NCBI GenBank assembly: GCA_013140455.1
Contig: JABFSU010000026.1
Span: 1-58,066, forward strand
Direction of reading: 5' to 3'
DNA length: 58,066 nt
Source: Nitrospira sp.
Lineage (GTDB): Bacteria > Nitrospirota > Nitrospiria > Nitrospirales > Nitrospiraceae
The notes below the pieces were generated by a model. The model searched no databases and was not told the origin of the DNA. It saw only the letters and a program-made list of their open reading frames with translations. The first letter of the stretch is position 1. Each line of letters begins with the position of its first letter. This document shows positions 36,355-47,430 of this stretch, piece after piece. The translations under genes and the position numbers were made by a program.

Positions 36355-38178
36355 GTGGGCCGAGGCCTGATTTCTGACGACATCATCAACCAGATTCGTG
36401 ACCGGATCGATATCGCGGATATCGTCGGCCATCATGTCTCGCTCACCAGAGCCGGGCAGAATCTGAAGGGATTGTGTCCGTTCCATCAGGAAAAGAGTCC
36501 GTCGTTTACGGTGAGCCCGTCACGGCAGATTTTTCATTGTTTCGGCTGTGGGGCCGGCGGCAATGTGTTTGCTTTTTTGACGCGGATTACGGGAGCCAGT
36601 TTCCCGGAAGTGGTGCGCGATCTGGGCCGAAAGGTCGGGATCGAAGTTCAGGAGTCGGCCGGATTCAATCCGCAGGCCGCTCAGTTCGGGCGTATTGAGC
36701 AAGTGAACCAGGCGGCGTCTTCGTGGTTTCACAAGAATCTACTGGATGTAAAAGCTGGGGAGCCCGCACGGGCCTATCTTGCGGAGCGGGGCATTGAGCC
36801 GGTCACGATGACGCGATTTGCCATCGGTGTGGCATTAGGGGAATGGGAAGGGTTGATCAAGGCATTGACGCATCAAGGGTTTACGTTCGGCGATTTGGCG
36901 GCGGCCGGGTTGACCATTGCGCGGGAGCAGGCGGGGAAAGGGGCCACGGGTTTCTATGATCGATTCCGAGCCCGCGTCATGTTTCCGATTGTCGACTTGC
37001 GCAAGCGCGTGGTGGGATTCGGCGGACGGACGCTTGGAGACGGCACACCCAAGTATTTGAATTCCCCCGATACGCCGTTATTCAAAAAGGGGCAGACGCT
37101 GTTTGCCTTCGATCAGGCGCGCGAGGCGATCGCTCGAACGAAGACCGTGATCGTGGTGGAAGGCTATTTCGATGCGATTGCCTTGCATCAGGCCGGGATC
37201 ACGCACACCGTGGCGACGCTGGGCACGGCGCTGACGGCGGAGCATATTCAAGCCCTCCGGCGGTTTGCGACGAATGTCGTGTTGTTGTTCGATCCGGATG
37301 CCGCCGGTGTGCGGGCGGCGTTGCGCGGGTTGGATTTGTTTGTGAACAGCGGTCTCGGGGTCAAGGTGGTCACGCTGCCGGACGGCGACGATCCCGACAC
37401 GTATGTTCGGAAGGCCGGAGCAGAGGCATTTGCGCGGCTCGAGGCAGCGGCTCCGAGCCTATTAGACTATGCGTTGGAACATAGCGTGAAAGAGGCCGAA
37501 GCCGGGTCGCTCGAAGGCCGGATCAGAAGCGTGGACGAAATCTTGAAGATTCTCCAGAAAAGCGAACACCCCATCGAGCGAGAAGAGCGGCTGCGAGTGG
37601 TTGCGGAGCGGTTGGGGATCAATCAGCAGCGTTTGATTGAACGGTATCCGGCGTTGATAGCTGAGCAGCGGAAACCCGCCGGTTCACCGACCCCGTCACC
37701 GAAACCCGTACCGGCTTTCAAAGGTGTTCCCGAGGAGCGGGATCTCGTGTTTTTGCTGTTGCAGGGGAAATTGTCTCCGGCGGATATCCGCCGGTTGAAG
37801 CCGGAACTTTTTTCAATCCCGGCCTGTCAAAAGCTCGTGGCTTGTGCGTTGGCGCATCTGGGGACGGATGGGCGTGTCGAAGTGCGAGCGTTCCTCGATG
37901 CGGCGATGGAGGATCCCGAGTGTGGGCCGTTGGCCACCGAGTTCTCTTTGCGGGACGATCATTTCGACGATCTCTCGGAGCACATCAAGGGCTGCCTTGA
38001 TCAACTGGATCGGAAACGCTCAGAGGCGACCATGCGCGAACTCATCTCACGCCTCAAAGGGGCTGAGCGCGAAGGGCGTTGGGAGGACGTACAGTCCATC
38101 AATCTGGAAGTGAATGAATTGCAAATGCGGAAAGCCGGCACGCCAGTCGCCGGCACAGTCTCATTGGTGAAGGAGTAG
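36355..38178 (+). CDS. dnaG: DNA primase
   Basis: A 607-residue primase that makes RNA primers at the replication fork. The CHC2 zinc site is Cys41, His44, Cys62, Cys65 ([21 protein letters not shown]). The Toprim core has [15 protein letters not shown] near 262-276 and [15 protein letters not shown] near 308-322. The C-terminal helicase-binding region is present but divergent. The start is GTG. rpoD begins 2 bp after the stop, the dnaG-rpoD order of the macromolecular synthesis operon. Confidence 0.97.
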   Translation: MGRGLISDDIINQIRDRIDIADIVGHHVSLTRAGQNLKGLCPFHQEKSPSFTVSPSRQIFHCFGCGAGGNVFAFLTRITGASFPEVVRDLGRKVGIEVQESAGFNPQAAQFGRIEQVNQAASSWFHKNLLDVKAGEPARAYLAERGIEPVTMTRFAIGVALGEWEGLIKALTHQGFTFGDLAAAGLTIAREQAGKGATGFYDRFRARVMFPIVDLRKRVVGFGGRTLGDGTPKYLNSPDTPLFKKGQTLFAFDQAREAIARTKTVIVVEGYFDAIALHQAGITHTVATLGTALTAEHIQALRRFATNVVLLFDPDAAGVRAALRGLDLFVNSGLGVKVVTLPDGDDPDTYVRKAGAEAFARLEAAAPSLLDYALEHSVKEAEAGSLEGRIRSVDEILKILQKSEHPIEREERLRVVAERLGINQQRLIERYPALIAEQRKPAGSPTPSPKPVPAFKGVPEERDLVFLLLQGKLSPADIRRLKPELFSIPACQKLVACALAHLGTDGRVEVRAFLDAAMEDPECGPLATEFSLRDDHFDDLSEHIKGCLDQLDRKRSEATMRELISRLKGAEREGRWEDVQSINLEVNELQMRKAGTPVAGTVSLVKE

Positions 38179-38180
38179 TT

Positions 38181-40010
38181 ATGGCGAAGCAAGAGTTGCT
38201 CGGCGAGGTGAAAAAACTCATTACGATGGGGAAGGAAAAAGGCTTCCTAACCTACGATGAGCTGAATAACACCCTGCCGGCGGAGGTGGTCTCCTCCGAC
38301 CAGTTCGGCAGCATCATGACGATGTTCGGCGAATTGGACATTGAGATTGTGGATGCGCCGGACGGCGAGCGGACGCAAAAACGCACCGAGCGCGGCGAAG
38401 CCGCCGACGATGCGGAGGAAGCGGAGACCGAGACCGAGGCGGAAGCGGAGGAAGAAAACGAAAAGCCGATCGATCTGACGCCCGGCGCCTTAAGCCGCAC
38501 GGACGACCCCGTTCGCCTGTATCTGAAGGAGATGGGCAGTGTGGCCCTGCTGAGTCGCGAAGGGGAAATCGAGATCGCGAAGCGGATCGAAGAAGGGAAG
38601 AAGGAAGTGGCGTCGGTGATCTACGGCTTGCCGATGACCATCGAGTTTGTGCTGGCCCTGCGCGATCAGCTCAAGGACGGAAAGATCGATGTGCGCGAGA
38701 TTGTGCCGGTGAAGGAAACCGAAGAGGAGCTCGAAGAGGAGCAGCAGCCGATCGAGCGGGATTATGAAGAACTGCGCGTGAAGACGCTGGAGGCCTTGAA
38801 CACGGTCCGGAAAGTCTCGTTATCGCTGAAGGCTCTCGTCGAGAAGGAGAAATCCATCGGTAGTGATCCGGCGAAGCAGAAGCAATACAAGAAGCAGTTC
38901 GATCTGGCCCGCCAGCAGGTCGTCGACAAAATTGAATCCGTGAATCTGCACGGGGTGTTGAAAGATCGCATGGTGCAGCGGGTACGCGATTTGGCCGTGC
39001 AGTTCCGTATGGCCGAGCGGGAAGTCGCCAGCTGTCAGCGACGCATTGGAATCGGCGGCGAGGCCGGCGCCGAGCAGCTCAGGAAAATGTGCCGGACGAG
39101 GCCTGATTTTCTGGCCGTCAGACGAAAGGCCGGAGTGTCCGAGGAGACCCTGTCGGACATCAAAAAAATCTATCAGGCGGCGAAGGCGCGGATCAAGCAG
39201 CTGGAAACGGAAGAGGCCTTGGTGCCAGCAGAGGAAATTAAAGATGCCGTGAAGCATCTGGATGTCGCCGAGGACAAGGTCAAGCGTGGGAAAGCGGAGC
39301 TGGTAGAGGCCAATCTGCGTCTCGTGGTGAGCATTGCCAAGAAGTATACGAACCGAGGATTGCAATTCCTGGATCTCATCCAGGAAGGGAATATCGGGCT
39401 GATGAAAGCGGTGGATAAGTTTGAGTATCAGCGCGGGTACAAGTTCAGCACCTATGCCACCTGGTGGATCCGGCAGGCCATCACACGGGCCATTGCGGAT
39501 CAAGCGCGTACGATCCGTATTCCGGTGCATATGATCGAAACGATCAATAAGCTGATCCGGACCTCGCGGCATCTTGTTCAGAAGCTGGGGCGAGAGCCGT
39601 TACCGGAGGAAATCGCCGAGCGGATGGATCTACCGCTCGATAAGGTCAGGAAGATTCTCAAGATCGCGCGCGAGCCGATTTCTCTGGAGACGCCGATCGG
39701 GGAAGAAGAAGACAGCCATTTGGGTGATTTCATCGAAGATAAGAAGGCGGTCTCCCCGTTGGAAGCCGCGATTCGATATGATTTGCAGCGCCAGATCAAC
39801 AGTGCGCTGGAAACATTGACTCCGCGAGAAGAAAAAGTCTTGCGGAAGCGGTTCGGGATCGGCGAAGCCACCGATCATACCCTGGAAGAAGTCGGGCAGG
39901 ACTTTGAAGTGACTCGTGAGCGCATCCGGCAAATCGAGGCCAAAGCGCTGCGCAAGTTGCGGCATCCGAGCCGGAGCAAGAAACTGCGAAGCTTTGTCGA
40001 AAGCGTGTAA
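38181..40010 (+). CDS. rpoD: Principal sigma factor RpoD (sigma-70)
   Basis: A 609-residue housekeeping sigma factor. Region 1.1 is at about 1-75 ([20 protein letters not shown]) and is followed by an acidic stretch. Region 1.2 is [22 protein letters not shown] near 110-131. A non-conserved region spans about 150-370. Regions 2.1-2.4 run from [20 protein letters not shown] to [14 protein letters not shown]; region 3 follows; region 4 has [23 protein letters not shown] near the C-terminus. Its promoter specificity explains the TTGACA/TATAAT boxes listed elsewhere in this window. Confidence 0.98.
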   Translation: MAKQELLGEVKKLITMGKEKGFLTYDELNNTLPAEVVSSDQFGSIMTMFGELDIEIVDAPDGERTQKRTERGEAADDAEEAETETEAEAEEENEKPIDLTPGALSRTDDPVRLYLKEMGSVALLSREGEIEIAKRIEEGKKEVASVIYGLPMTIEFVLALRDQLKDGKIDVREIVPVKETEEELEEEQQPIERDYEELRVKTLEALNTVRKVSLSLKALVEKEKSIGSDPAKQKQYKKQFDLARQQVVDKIESVNLHGVLKDRMVQRVRDLAVQFRMAEREVASCQRRIGIGGEAGAEQLRKMCRTRPDFLAVRRKAGVSEETLSDIKKIYQAAKARIKQLETEEALVPAEEIKDAVKHLDVAEDKVKRGKAELVEANLRLVVSIAKKYTNRGLQFLDLIQEGNIGLMKAVDKFEYQRGYKFSTYATWWIRQAITRAIADQARTIRIPVHMIETINKLIRTSRHLVQKLGREPLPEEIAERMDLPLDKVRKILKIAREPISLETPIGEEEDSHLGDFIEDKKAVSPLEAAIRYDLQRQINSALETLTPREEKVLRKRFGIGEATDHTLEEVGQDFEVTRERIRQIEAKALRKLRHPSRSKKLRSFVESV

Positions 40011-40015
40011 AGCAA

Positions 40016-40055
40016 GGCCGTCCATGGGTCATTTGACTCCATGGGAGGCGCGGCC
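40016..40055 (+). terminator. Hairpin after rpoD
   Basis: GGCCG-TCCATGG pairs with CCATGG-N6-CGGCC around an 11-nt loop, beginning 5 nt after the rpoD stop. No T-run follows, so it may be a Rho-assisted or processing structure before the tRNA gene. Confidence 0.35.
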
Positions 40056-40116
40056 TAGAATCATCCGACCTGTGTCGGGTGAGCGGATAGTGTGTGAATC
40101 GCCGATTCGCCCGATC

Positions 40117-40193
40117 GGGCCCATAGCTCAGGTGGTTAGAGCGGCTGACTCATAATCAGCTGGTCCTAGGTTCAAGTCCTAGTGGGCCCACCA
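40117..40193 (+). tRNA. tRNA with CAT anticodon, probably Ile2 (lysidine-modified)
   Basis: A 77-nt cloverleaf with encoded CCA: acceptor GGGCCCA/TGGGCCC, discriminator A, D arm AGCTCAGGTGGTTAGAGC, anticodon arm CTGA-CTCATAA-TCAG and T arm CCTAGGTTCAAGTCCTAG. The anticodon CAT is that of Met or of Ile2. The acceptor and D arm resemble tRNA-Ile rather than elongator or initiator Met, so Ile2 (C34 changed to lysidine by TilS, reading AUA) is the more likely identity. Elongator Met cannot be excluded by eye. Confidence 0.9.
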
Positions 40194-40255
40194 CATCTGA
40201 TGTGGCCCATTGCGCCCCGAGTCGTGCCACTACGAATGTCGTGTGAAGGAGTCCG

Positions 40256-41032
40256 TTGAGCCAGAAACTTTCTCCCCTGCTCGCCCTGCAAAAACTGGAT
40301 CTCCGCATTCTGGAGATTACTGAACAGCGTCGGAAAATTCCTGAGCGGTTGAATGTCGCAGAAGCGCCGCTTCGCGAGGATACGCAGTTGCTGACCGACG
40401 CGAAGACGGGGGTTGACGCGCTGGTGAAAGAGCGGCGGACGCACGAAAAAGATCTTGAAGTGCACGAAGCGCAGACCGAGAAAATGAAGTCGCACGCGTC
40501 CGGCTTGAAGACCAACAAAGAATATCAAGCGCACCTGTTCGAAATTGAATTGGCGAACAAAAAGCGTGGGGAGTTTGAAGAAAAGATCTTGGTCTCAATG
40601 GACAAGATCGACCAGCTGCAAGGGACGATCAAAGAACTGCAGGAAAAGGTGAATGCGGCACAGGCCGTGTTTGCTAAGGAAAAGCACGCGCTTGATGCGA
40701 CGGATAAGGAACTCGCGACGGAGCTGGCGCAGCTGGAGGCTCAGCAGCGTGAGGCGGCGAAACAGATCGAACCAAACTTGCTCGCGCGCTACGCGCACAT
40801 CAAACAGTCCCGGAAGGATGGAGCGATTGCTCCTGTGCGGGAAGGGATGTGCGCCGGATGCCGGCTCCAGATCCCCCCGCAGTTGATCGCGCAAGTGAGA
40901 CGATCTGACGATCTCCATGTGTGCCCCTACTGCCGCCGAATGCTCTATTGGGAAGGTGAGATTCCAACTGAATCCGCTTCGGCGCTGAGTGTGGCCAGGA
41001 AGAACGATCTGGAGGTCGGCGAGTCGGTTTAG
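40256..41032 (+). CDS. Coiled-coil protein with C-terminal C4 zinc ribbon
   Basis: A 258-residue protein of the zf-RING_7/DUF164 kind. The first 180 residues are a long heptad-rich hairpin coiled coil, interrupted by the conserved SGLKTNKEYQAHLFEIE turn. The zinc ribbon at about 200-235 has MCAGC and CPYCRR. Members are widespread and poorly characterised; some are proposed nucleic-acid or ribosome-associated factors. The TTG start at 40256 is supported by AAGGAG 5 nt upstream. It overlaps the convergent RNase HIII gene by 4 bp. Confidence 0.88.
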   Translation: MSQKLSPLLALQKLDLRILEITEQRRKIPERLNVAEAPLREDTQLLTDAKTGVDALVKERRTHEKDLEVHEAQTEKMKSHASGLKTNKEYQAHLFEIELANKKRGEFEEKILVSMDKIDQLQGTIKELQEKVNAAQAVFAKEKHALDATDKELATELAQLEAQQREAAKQIEPNLLARYAHIKQSRKDGAIAPVREGMCAGCRLQIPPQLIAQVRRSDDLHVCPYCRRMLYWEGEIPTESASALSVARKNDLEVGESV

Positions 41033-41685
41033 GCGAGTCCTGCCAGTACGGCTTGGGTGGTCTTGAAGTGTAGCTTCGCGACGTGTCCCAGCCGTTCCTG
41101 CCCGTGTTTTTTCATCACCATTCGAGCGGCCAGTTCCACGGCGGCTGAAGCTCCCTTCGGAAGCGTCGTTCCTACCTCTTCGGATAGTCGTTTAAGCCGA
41201 ATCAAAAACTCTGCGCGCGCCAGGATCGAAGCAGCCGCCACGGCCATGTCGGACTCGGCTTTTGGCCGCTGTTCCAGTGCGATCGTGCGGCCCTTGGCTT
41301 GGAGCGCGTTTAGAATCAGCCGCTTGTCTCCAAATTGATCGGCAATTGCGCGGCCGCACGACACCTTGTCGAGCAGGTTTTCCAGGGCGCGGGCATGACC
41401 CCAGGCCAGCAAGCGATTCAAATTCTTAATCTTCGCGTACAGTTCATTGTATTTCTGCGGGCCGATGGCGACGATGCTGTGCGGGCAGATGCTTCGTATG
41501 TCCGGCGCCATCTCAAGGATCCGACCGTCCGAGATCTTCTTGCTGTCGCGCACTCGCATTAGCGTGAGCTCGCTTTGCGTCACGGCGTCTACGAAGACGG
41601 CGGCAATGACGAGCGGGCCGAAGTAGTCGCCTTTTCCTGATTCATCGATGCCGATCCGTTCGATCGAGGTATGGGTAGCTGCCAC
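41029..41685 (-). CDS. rnhC: Ribonuclease HIII-like, lacking the N-terminal domain
   Basis: A 218-residue type 2 RNase H. The catalytic residues are Asp14 and Glu15 in GIDESGKGDYFGPLV, an Asp in RVRDSKKIS and another in KAESDMAVAAASILAR. The Asp-Glu-Ser-Gly-Lys-Gly start is that of RNase HIII rather than HII. Standard RNase HIII is about 300 residues with an N-terminal TBP-like substrate-binding domain; here the protein begins directly at the catalytic domain. It would cut RNA in RNA-DNA hybrids. It converges on the zinc-ribbon gene. Confidence 0.85.
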   Translation of the reverse strand: MAATHTSIERIGIDESGKGDYFGPLVIAAVFVDAVTQSELTLMRVRDSKKISDGRILEMAPDIRSICPHSIVAIGPQKYNELYAKIKNLNRLLAWGHARALENLLDKVSCGRAIADQFGDKRLILNALQAKGRTIALEQRPKAESDMAVAAASILARAEFLIRLKRLSEEVGTTLPKGASAAVELAARMVMKKHGQERLGHVAKLHFKTTQAVLAGLA

Positions 41686-41797
41686 TACGTGCTCCCGGTA
41701 GAAATTTTATCGAGGGCACGGTAATCTAACGAATCGAAGCGGGGGCGGTCAATTCACTCGCTGGCCCAATTGACGAGTGATGCGTGAGGGAGAGTCT

Positions 41798-42661
41798 ATG
41801 ATAGCCAGGATACGGAATATGCGACTGGTCGCGATCGGAGTCTTGCTCGGTACGGTGTTGGGGATCGGCGGGTGTGAAACCAATCCCTACACGGGTCGCT
41901 CGCAGTTGCTCATGACATCGGTCGAGCAGGAAAATCAGATGGGTGCGCAAGCCTACAGCCAGGTGAAGAGTGACCCGAAGATGCGGCCGTCGCAGGATCC
42001 GCGCGAGGTTGAACCGGTGAAGCGCGTGGCCGCGCGGATTATTGAAGCGGCCAAACGGTCGAAGTACGGCGAGATGGCCCAGCAGTTTCAGTGGGAAGTG
42101 ACCGTGATTAAAGACGATAAGACGCTGAACGCGTTTGCGCTGCCGGGTGGGAAAATTGCGGTCTATACGGGAATCTTTTCGGTGGCCAAAACGGAGGCCG
42201 GACTCGCGGCAGTTATGGGCCATGAAGTCGTTCATGCCTTGGCTCGTCACGGGGCGGAGCGAATGAGTCAGGGGCAATTGACGAACGCCGCCCTGCAGGT
42301 GGCGGGAGCCGCAGCCGGCGCCAGCGGTGGCGGCGGGTTGATGTCGCAAGCGGCGATGGCGGCGTTGGGTGTCGGCGCACAGGTCGGTGTCCTGTTGCCA
42401 TTCAGTCGGAAGCATGAGTCGGAGGCCGACTATATCGGGATTCTCTTGGCGGCGGATGCAGGGTATGATCCGCGCGAGTCGGTAGGTTTGTGGGAGCGGA
42501 TGGCGCAGGTGTCCGGAGGCGGTGGTCCTGCCGAATTTATGTCTACACATCCGGGGCACGAGACGCGTATTGAACAGTTGAAGCAATGGATGCCTGAAGC
42601 CATGGCCATTTACCAGACACGACAGCCGGTTCCCGCAATGGCCTTACCGTCGGTACCGTAG
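41798..42661 (+). CDS. M48 family metalloprotease, lipoprotein
   Basis: A 287-residue zinc protease anchored as a lipoprotein: lipobox GIGGC with Cys26. The zinc site is H142-E143-x-x-H146 (GHEVVHALARHG) with the third ligand in KHESEADYIG near 210. A Gly/Ala-rich loop (about 175-190) separates them. It resembles the periplasmic LoiP/YggG and BepA-like group, which act in outer-membrane protein quality control. The ATG at 41798, after GAGGGAGAG, is preferred to an upstream in-frame start at 41777. Confidence 0.93.
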   Translation: MIARIRNMRLVAIGVLLGTVLGIGGCETNPYTGRSQLLMTSVEQENQMGAQAYSQVKSDPKMRPSQDPREVEPVKRVAARIIEAAKRSKYGEMAQQFQWEVTVIKDDKTLNAFALPGGKIAVYTGIFSVAKTEAGLAAVMGHEVVHALARHGAERMSQGQLTNAALQVAGAAAGASGGGGLMSQAAMAALGVGAQVGVLLPFSRKHESEADYIGILLAADAGYDPRESVGLWERMAQVSGGGGPAEFMSTHPGHETRIEQLKQWMPEAMAIYQTRQPVPAMALPSVP

Positions 42662-42688
42662 CGCGTCGTTTCTGTTGTGACCGTGCTC

Positions 42689-42717
42689 TTGAAAGCCGGG
42701 GCGCCCAGTCCTATAGT
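42689..42717 (+). promoter_or_regulatory. Promoter of rnpB (TTGAAA-N17-TATAGT)
   Basis: TTGAAA at 42689-42694 and TATAGT at 42712-42717 are spaced by 17 nt. Transcription would begin near 42724, exactly where the 5' strand of the RNase P P1 helix begins. Confidence 0.75.
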
Positions 42718-42723
42718 ACAAGG

Positions 42724-43158
42724 GCGCGAGAGAGGAGACTGGGTGATCGCTCGGCACCTTTGGGTGCCGGGAGGAAAGTCCGGACTCCATGGGCGGGGCG
42801 CTGGGTAACTCCCAGGCGGAGCAATCCGACACCTGCACCACAGAAAACAAACCGCCGATGGCCAAGGCGACGGGATCCTATCTAGTCGCTACGGATCAGG
42901 TAAGGGTGAAACGGCGGGGTAAGAGCCCACCGCAGGGATGGTGACATCGCTGGCACGGTAAGCGTCGCCCGGTGCAAGGCCAAATAGGAAGACACGTGTG
43001 GCGCTCGCAAGGGCGCGGCACAACGACTGGCCCGGTCGGGGTCTTCGGGTAGGTCGCTTGAGGTTCGGGGTAACTCGAATCCCAGAGAAATGATCACCCA
43101 GGCATGAACTCCGGTTCATGCGGGACAGAATCCGGCTTATAGGTTTCCTCGCTCGCGC
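42724..43158 (+). ncRNA. rnpB: RNase P RNA (class A)
   Basis: The catalytic RNA of RNase P, which matures tRNA 5' ends. The conserved GAGGAAAGTCCGGACTCC is at about 42771-42788, ACAGAAAACAAACCGCC in the P4-side segment, GGGTGAAACGGCGGGGTAAGAGCCCACCG, and ACAGAATCCGGCTTATAGG at about 43124-43142. The ends pair as an extended P1: GCGCGAG-a-GAGGAGAC at 42724-42739 with GTTTCCTC-g-CTCGCGC at 43143-43158, directly followed by TTTTTT. Boundaries follow that pairing and the upstream promoter. About 435 nt. Confidence 0.96.
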
Positions 43159-43230
43159 TTTTTTCGTTTTTGGCGGTGCTTCAATTTTTCTACTCGGTCT
43201 TGCTGATGAGGGGGATGGCCTTGGCGGCTC

Positions 43231-43259
43231 TTGACCCTCATCTGGCGTGGTGTTAGGAT
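43231..43259 (+). promoter_or_regulatory. Probable promoter of the ilv operon (TTGACC-N17-TAGGAT)
   Basis: TTGACC at 43231-43236 and TAGGAT at 43254-43259 are 17 nt apart. This leaves a leader of about 124 nt before ilvB, in which I see no T-box or attenuator peptide. Confidence 0.5.
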
Positions 43260-43389
43260 CTCGCATTCTTTCCTATTGATATTGCACAAATTTCTGTGTG
43301 GATTGGCCAGAGGTTCTAGGATGGCCATTTCGTGAAGGGCTGCACGTTTTTGAAAACAGTACTCCGGGCATCCGGGGGAGGGAAACGAT

Positions 43390-45165
43390 ATGAAGCTCAA
43401 CGGGTCTGAGATATTAATCGAGTGTCTCAAGCGGGAGGGGGTCAAAACGATCTTCGCGCTTCCCGGAGGCGTCGTCCTCAAGATTTTCGACATGCTGTAT
43501 CAGCAGAAAGATCTCCAAGTCATCCTGACGCGGCATGAACAGGGTGCCGGCCACATGGCCGAGGGTTATGCCAAGGCGACGGGGAAAGCGGGCGTGTGCC
43601 TGGTGACGTCAGGCCCCGGTATGACCAATGTCATTACCGCGTTGGCTGACGCTTATATGGACTCCGTTCCGTTGGTCTGTTTCAGCGGCCAGGTGCCCAC
43701 AAGCTTGATCGGCAATGATGCGTTTCAGGAGGCCGACAACATCGGGCTCAGCCGACCTTGCACGAAGTACAACTTCCTCGTGAAGGATGTCAACGATCTT
43801 GCGATGACCATCAAAGAGGCGTTTTACATCGCGACGACAGGCCGGCCCGGTCCCGTCCTTGTGGATATCCCCAAAGACGTGTCGATGGCCACAACGGAAT
43901 TCGTCTATCCCAACTCCGTCTCGATTCGTGGGTATAACCCCACATACGACGGCAATAAGTGGCAGATCAAGCAGGCGGCCGAAGCCATCATGAAGGCCAA
44001 GAAGCCGATCCTCTACGTCGGTGGTGGCGTGGTGTTTTCAGGTGCTTCGGCAGAATTGATCGAGCTGGCGGAACTGACACAGATCCCGGTCGATATGACG
44101 CTCATGGGGCTTGGCGCATTTCCGGGAGAACACCAGTTGTCCTTGGGCATGCTGGGTATGCACGGCACCTACCAGGCCAATATGGCGATGCACTATTCCG
44201 ATCTCGTGATCGCGATCGGAGCGCGTTTTGATGACCGAGTCACGGGGAAGGTGTCTGAGTTCTGCCCCCACGCCAAGGTTATTCATGTCGATATCGATCC
44301 GACGTCGATCAGGAAGAACATCCACGTCGATATTCCGATCGTCGGTGACTGCAAGACCGTCCTGCGCGAGTTGAATCAGATTCTCCGCGCATCGGTCAAC
44401 GGGGAACAGAAGGAATTACGGAAGCCCTGGTGGAAGCAAATTCGGGAGTGGGAAGCCGCTCACCCGTTGTCGTATCAGCAGGATGTGGATGGACCGATCA
44501 AGCCTCAGTATGTGGTGAAGCGCCTGTATGAACTCACCAAGGACCGTGATCCGATTGTCGCAACCGATGTGGGCCAGCATCAGATGTGGGCTGCGCAATA
44601 TTTTAAGCTGGCCAAGCCGAATCGCTGGTTGACGTCCGGTGGATTGGGGACCATGGGCTTTGGTTTTCCCGCGGCGATGGGCGCGCAGGCGGCGTTTCCG
44701 GGGCGGTTGGTGCTGTGTATTGCGGGGGACGGCAGCATTCAGATGAATATGCAGGAGATGGCTACTGCGGTGGTGAGCAAGCTTCCTGTGAAGATCATCA
44801 TCCTGAACAACCGGTTCCATGGCATGGTCCGGCAATGGCAGGATTTATTCTATCAGGGCCGCTATGCCTCCAGCGATCTCGAGAATACCCCTGACTTTGT
44901 GAAGTTGGCTGAAGCCTATGGAGCGGTAGGGTTGCGCGCGAACAAGGTTGGCGATCTTGATGCGGTGCTCAAGGAAGCTATCGCGGTGAATGGGCCTGTG
45001 GTAGTTGATGTGCCGACCTATCGTTTTGAAAACGTGTATCCGATGATTCCGGCCGGAGGCTGCAACCACGAAATGATTCTGGAAGATCCGCCGGAATTGA
45101 AAGATAAGCAGGCGGGTGCGAAAAAAGTGACGCCGGACGGAAATGATACCGTCCTGACCGCGTAA
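43390..45165 (+). CDS. ilvB: Acetolactate synthase, large (catalytic) subunit
   Basis: A 591-residue TPP- and FAD-dependent enzyme that makes acetolactate from pyruvate for Val, Leu and Ile synthesis. The catalytic Glu50 is in LTRHEQGAGHMAEGYA and the TPP motif runs from GDGSIQMNMQEMATA to IILNN near 444-475. RFDDRVTGKVSEF lies in the FAD domain. It is the biosynthetic type, since a regulatory subunit gene follows 11 bp later. GGAGGG precedes the ATG. Confidence 0.97.
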   Translation: MKLNGSEILIECLKREGVKTIFALPGGVVLKIFDMLYQQKDLQVILTRHEQGAGHMAEGYAKATGKAGVCLVTSGPGMTNVITALADAYMDSVPLVCFSGQVPTSLIGNDAFQEADNIGLSRPCTKYNFLVKDVNDLAMTIKEAFYIATTGRPGPVLVDIPKDVSMATTEFVYPNSVSIRGYNPTYDGNKWQIKQAAEAIMKAKKPILYVGGGVVFSGASAELIELAELTQIPVDMTLMGLGAFPGEHQLSLGMLGMHGTYQANMAMHYSDLVIAIGARFDDRVTGKVSEFCPHAKVIHVDIDPTSIRKNIHVDIPIVGDCKTVLRELNQILRASVNGEQKELRKPWWKQIREWEAAHPLSYQQDVDGPIKPQYVVKRLYELTKDRDPIVATDVGQHQMWAAQYFKLAKPNRWLTSGGLGTMGFGFPAAMGAQAAFPGRLVLCIAGDGSIQMNMQEMATAVVSKLPVKIIILNNRFHGMVRQWQDLFYQGRYASSDLENTPDFVKLAEAYGAVGLRANKVGDLDAVLKEAIAVNGPVVVDVPTYRFENVYPMIPAGGCNHEMILEDPPELKDKQAGAKKVTPDGNDTVLTA

Positions 45166-45176
45166 GGTATTCGAAT

Positions 45177-46765
<1,589 letters not shown>

Positions 46766-46779
46766 AGGGGGCTATCCCT

Positions 46780-47430
46780 GTGGCTGATCGTGCCGTCGGT
46801 GTCCCGTTTGCCAAAGAAGGATTCCCCTTCATTGGAGCGGCAGCGGGCGTTACACTATTTACTGGATGGTTGGGGTGGACGCCGGTTGCCGTGGTGGCGG
46901 TTGGTCTGACACTTTTCGTGTCGTGGTTTTTCCGCAACCCCGCGCGGGTGATTCCGGAAGGCCCTGGGCTGATCGTGGCGCCCGGCGATGGGAAAGTCAT
47001 CGCCATCGAAGAAGAGTTTGAGCCGCGGTATCTCAAAGAGCGCAGTCTTCGCGTGACGATCTTTCTGAACGTGTTTGATGTCCATATCAACCGGATTCCC
47101 TGCGAAGGGGTCATTGAAGATGTCCAGTACCAGCCGGGGCTCTTTTTGGTCGCTAGCAAGCCGGAGGCGACGATAAAGAATGAACAGAACGCGCTGATGA
47201 TCAAAGCGGCCAGCGGTGCAAAGGTATTGTGTGTGCAGGTGGCAGGGCTTATTGCTCGGCGCATTGTCTGCTGGGTGTCCCCCAAAGAACGGGCAAAGCT
47301 GGGGGAGCGGTTTGGTTTGATCCGATTTGGTTCACGGATGGACACATTTCTTCCTATCGGTACGAAGCTGAGAGTGGCCGTGGGAGATCGAGTGAAAGGC
47401 GGATCAACCATCTTGGGAGACCTACGATGA
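46780..47430 (+). CDS. psd: Phosphatidylserine decarboxylase (short, archaeal-type)
   Basis: A 216-residue decarboxylase that turns phosphatidylserine into phosphatidylethanolamine. Two hydrophobic segments (about 17-31 and 35-50) anchor it. FFRNPARVIPEGPGLIVAPGDG and VFDVHINRIPCEG are family motifs. Self-cleavage at Gly184-Ser185 (IRFGSRMDTFLP) would make the pyruvoyl group. The start is GTG after AGAGGGGG. It overlaps pssA by 4 bp, coupling the two steps of PE synthesis. Confidence 0.95.
   Translation: MADRAVGVPFAKEGFPFIGAAAGVTLFTGWLGWTPVAVVAVGLTLFVSWFFRNPARVIPEGPGLIVAPGDGKVIAIEEEFEPRYLKERSLRVTIFLNVFDVHINRIPCEGVIEDVQYQPGLFLVASKPEATIKNEQNALMIKAASGAKVLCVQVAGLIARRIVCWVSPKERAKLGERFGLIRFGSRMDTFLPIGTKLRVAVGDRVKGGSTILGDLR

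Noticed and set aside
43160-43389. Second T-box or attenuator in the ilvB leader
   Set aside because: No AGGGTGG-type box, no branched-chain-rich leader peptide and no terminator hairpin could be read.
47229-47426. Upstream in-frame extension of pssA
   Set aside because: It lies inside psd in another frame; the ATGA overlap start at 47427 fits the family length.
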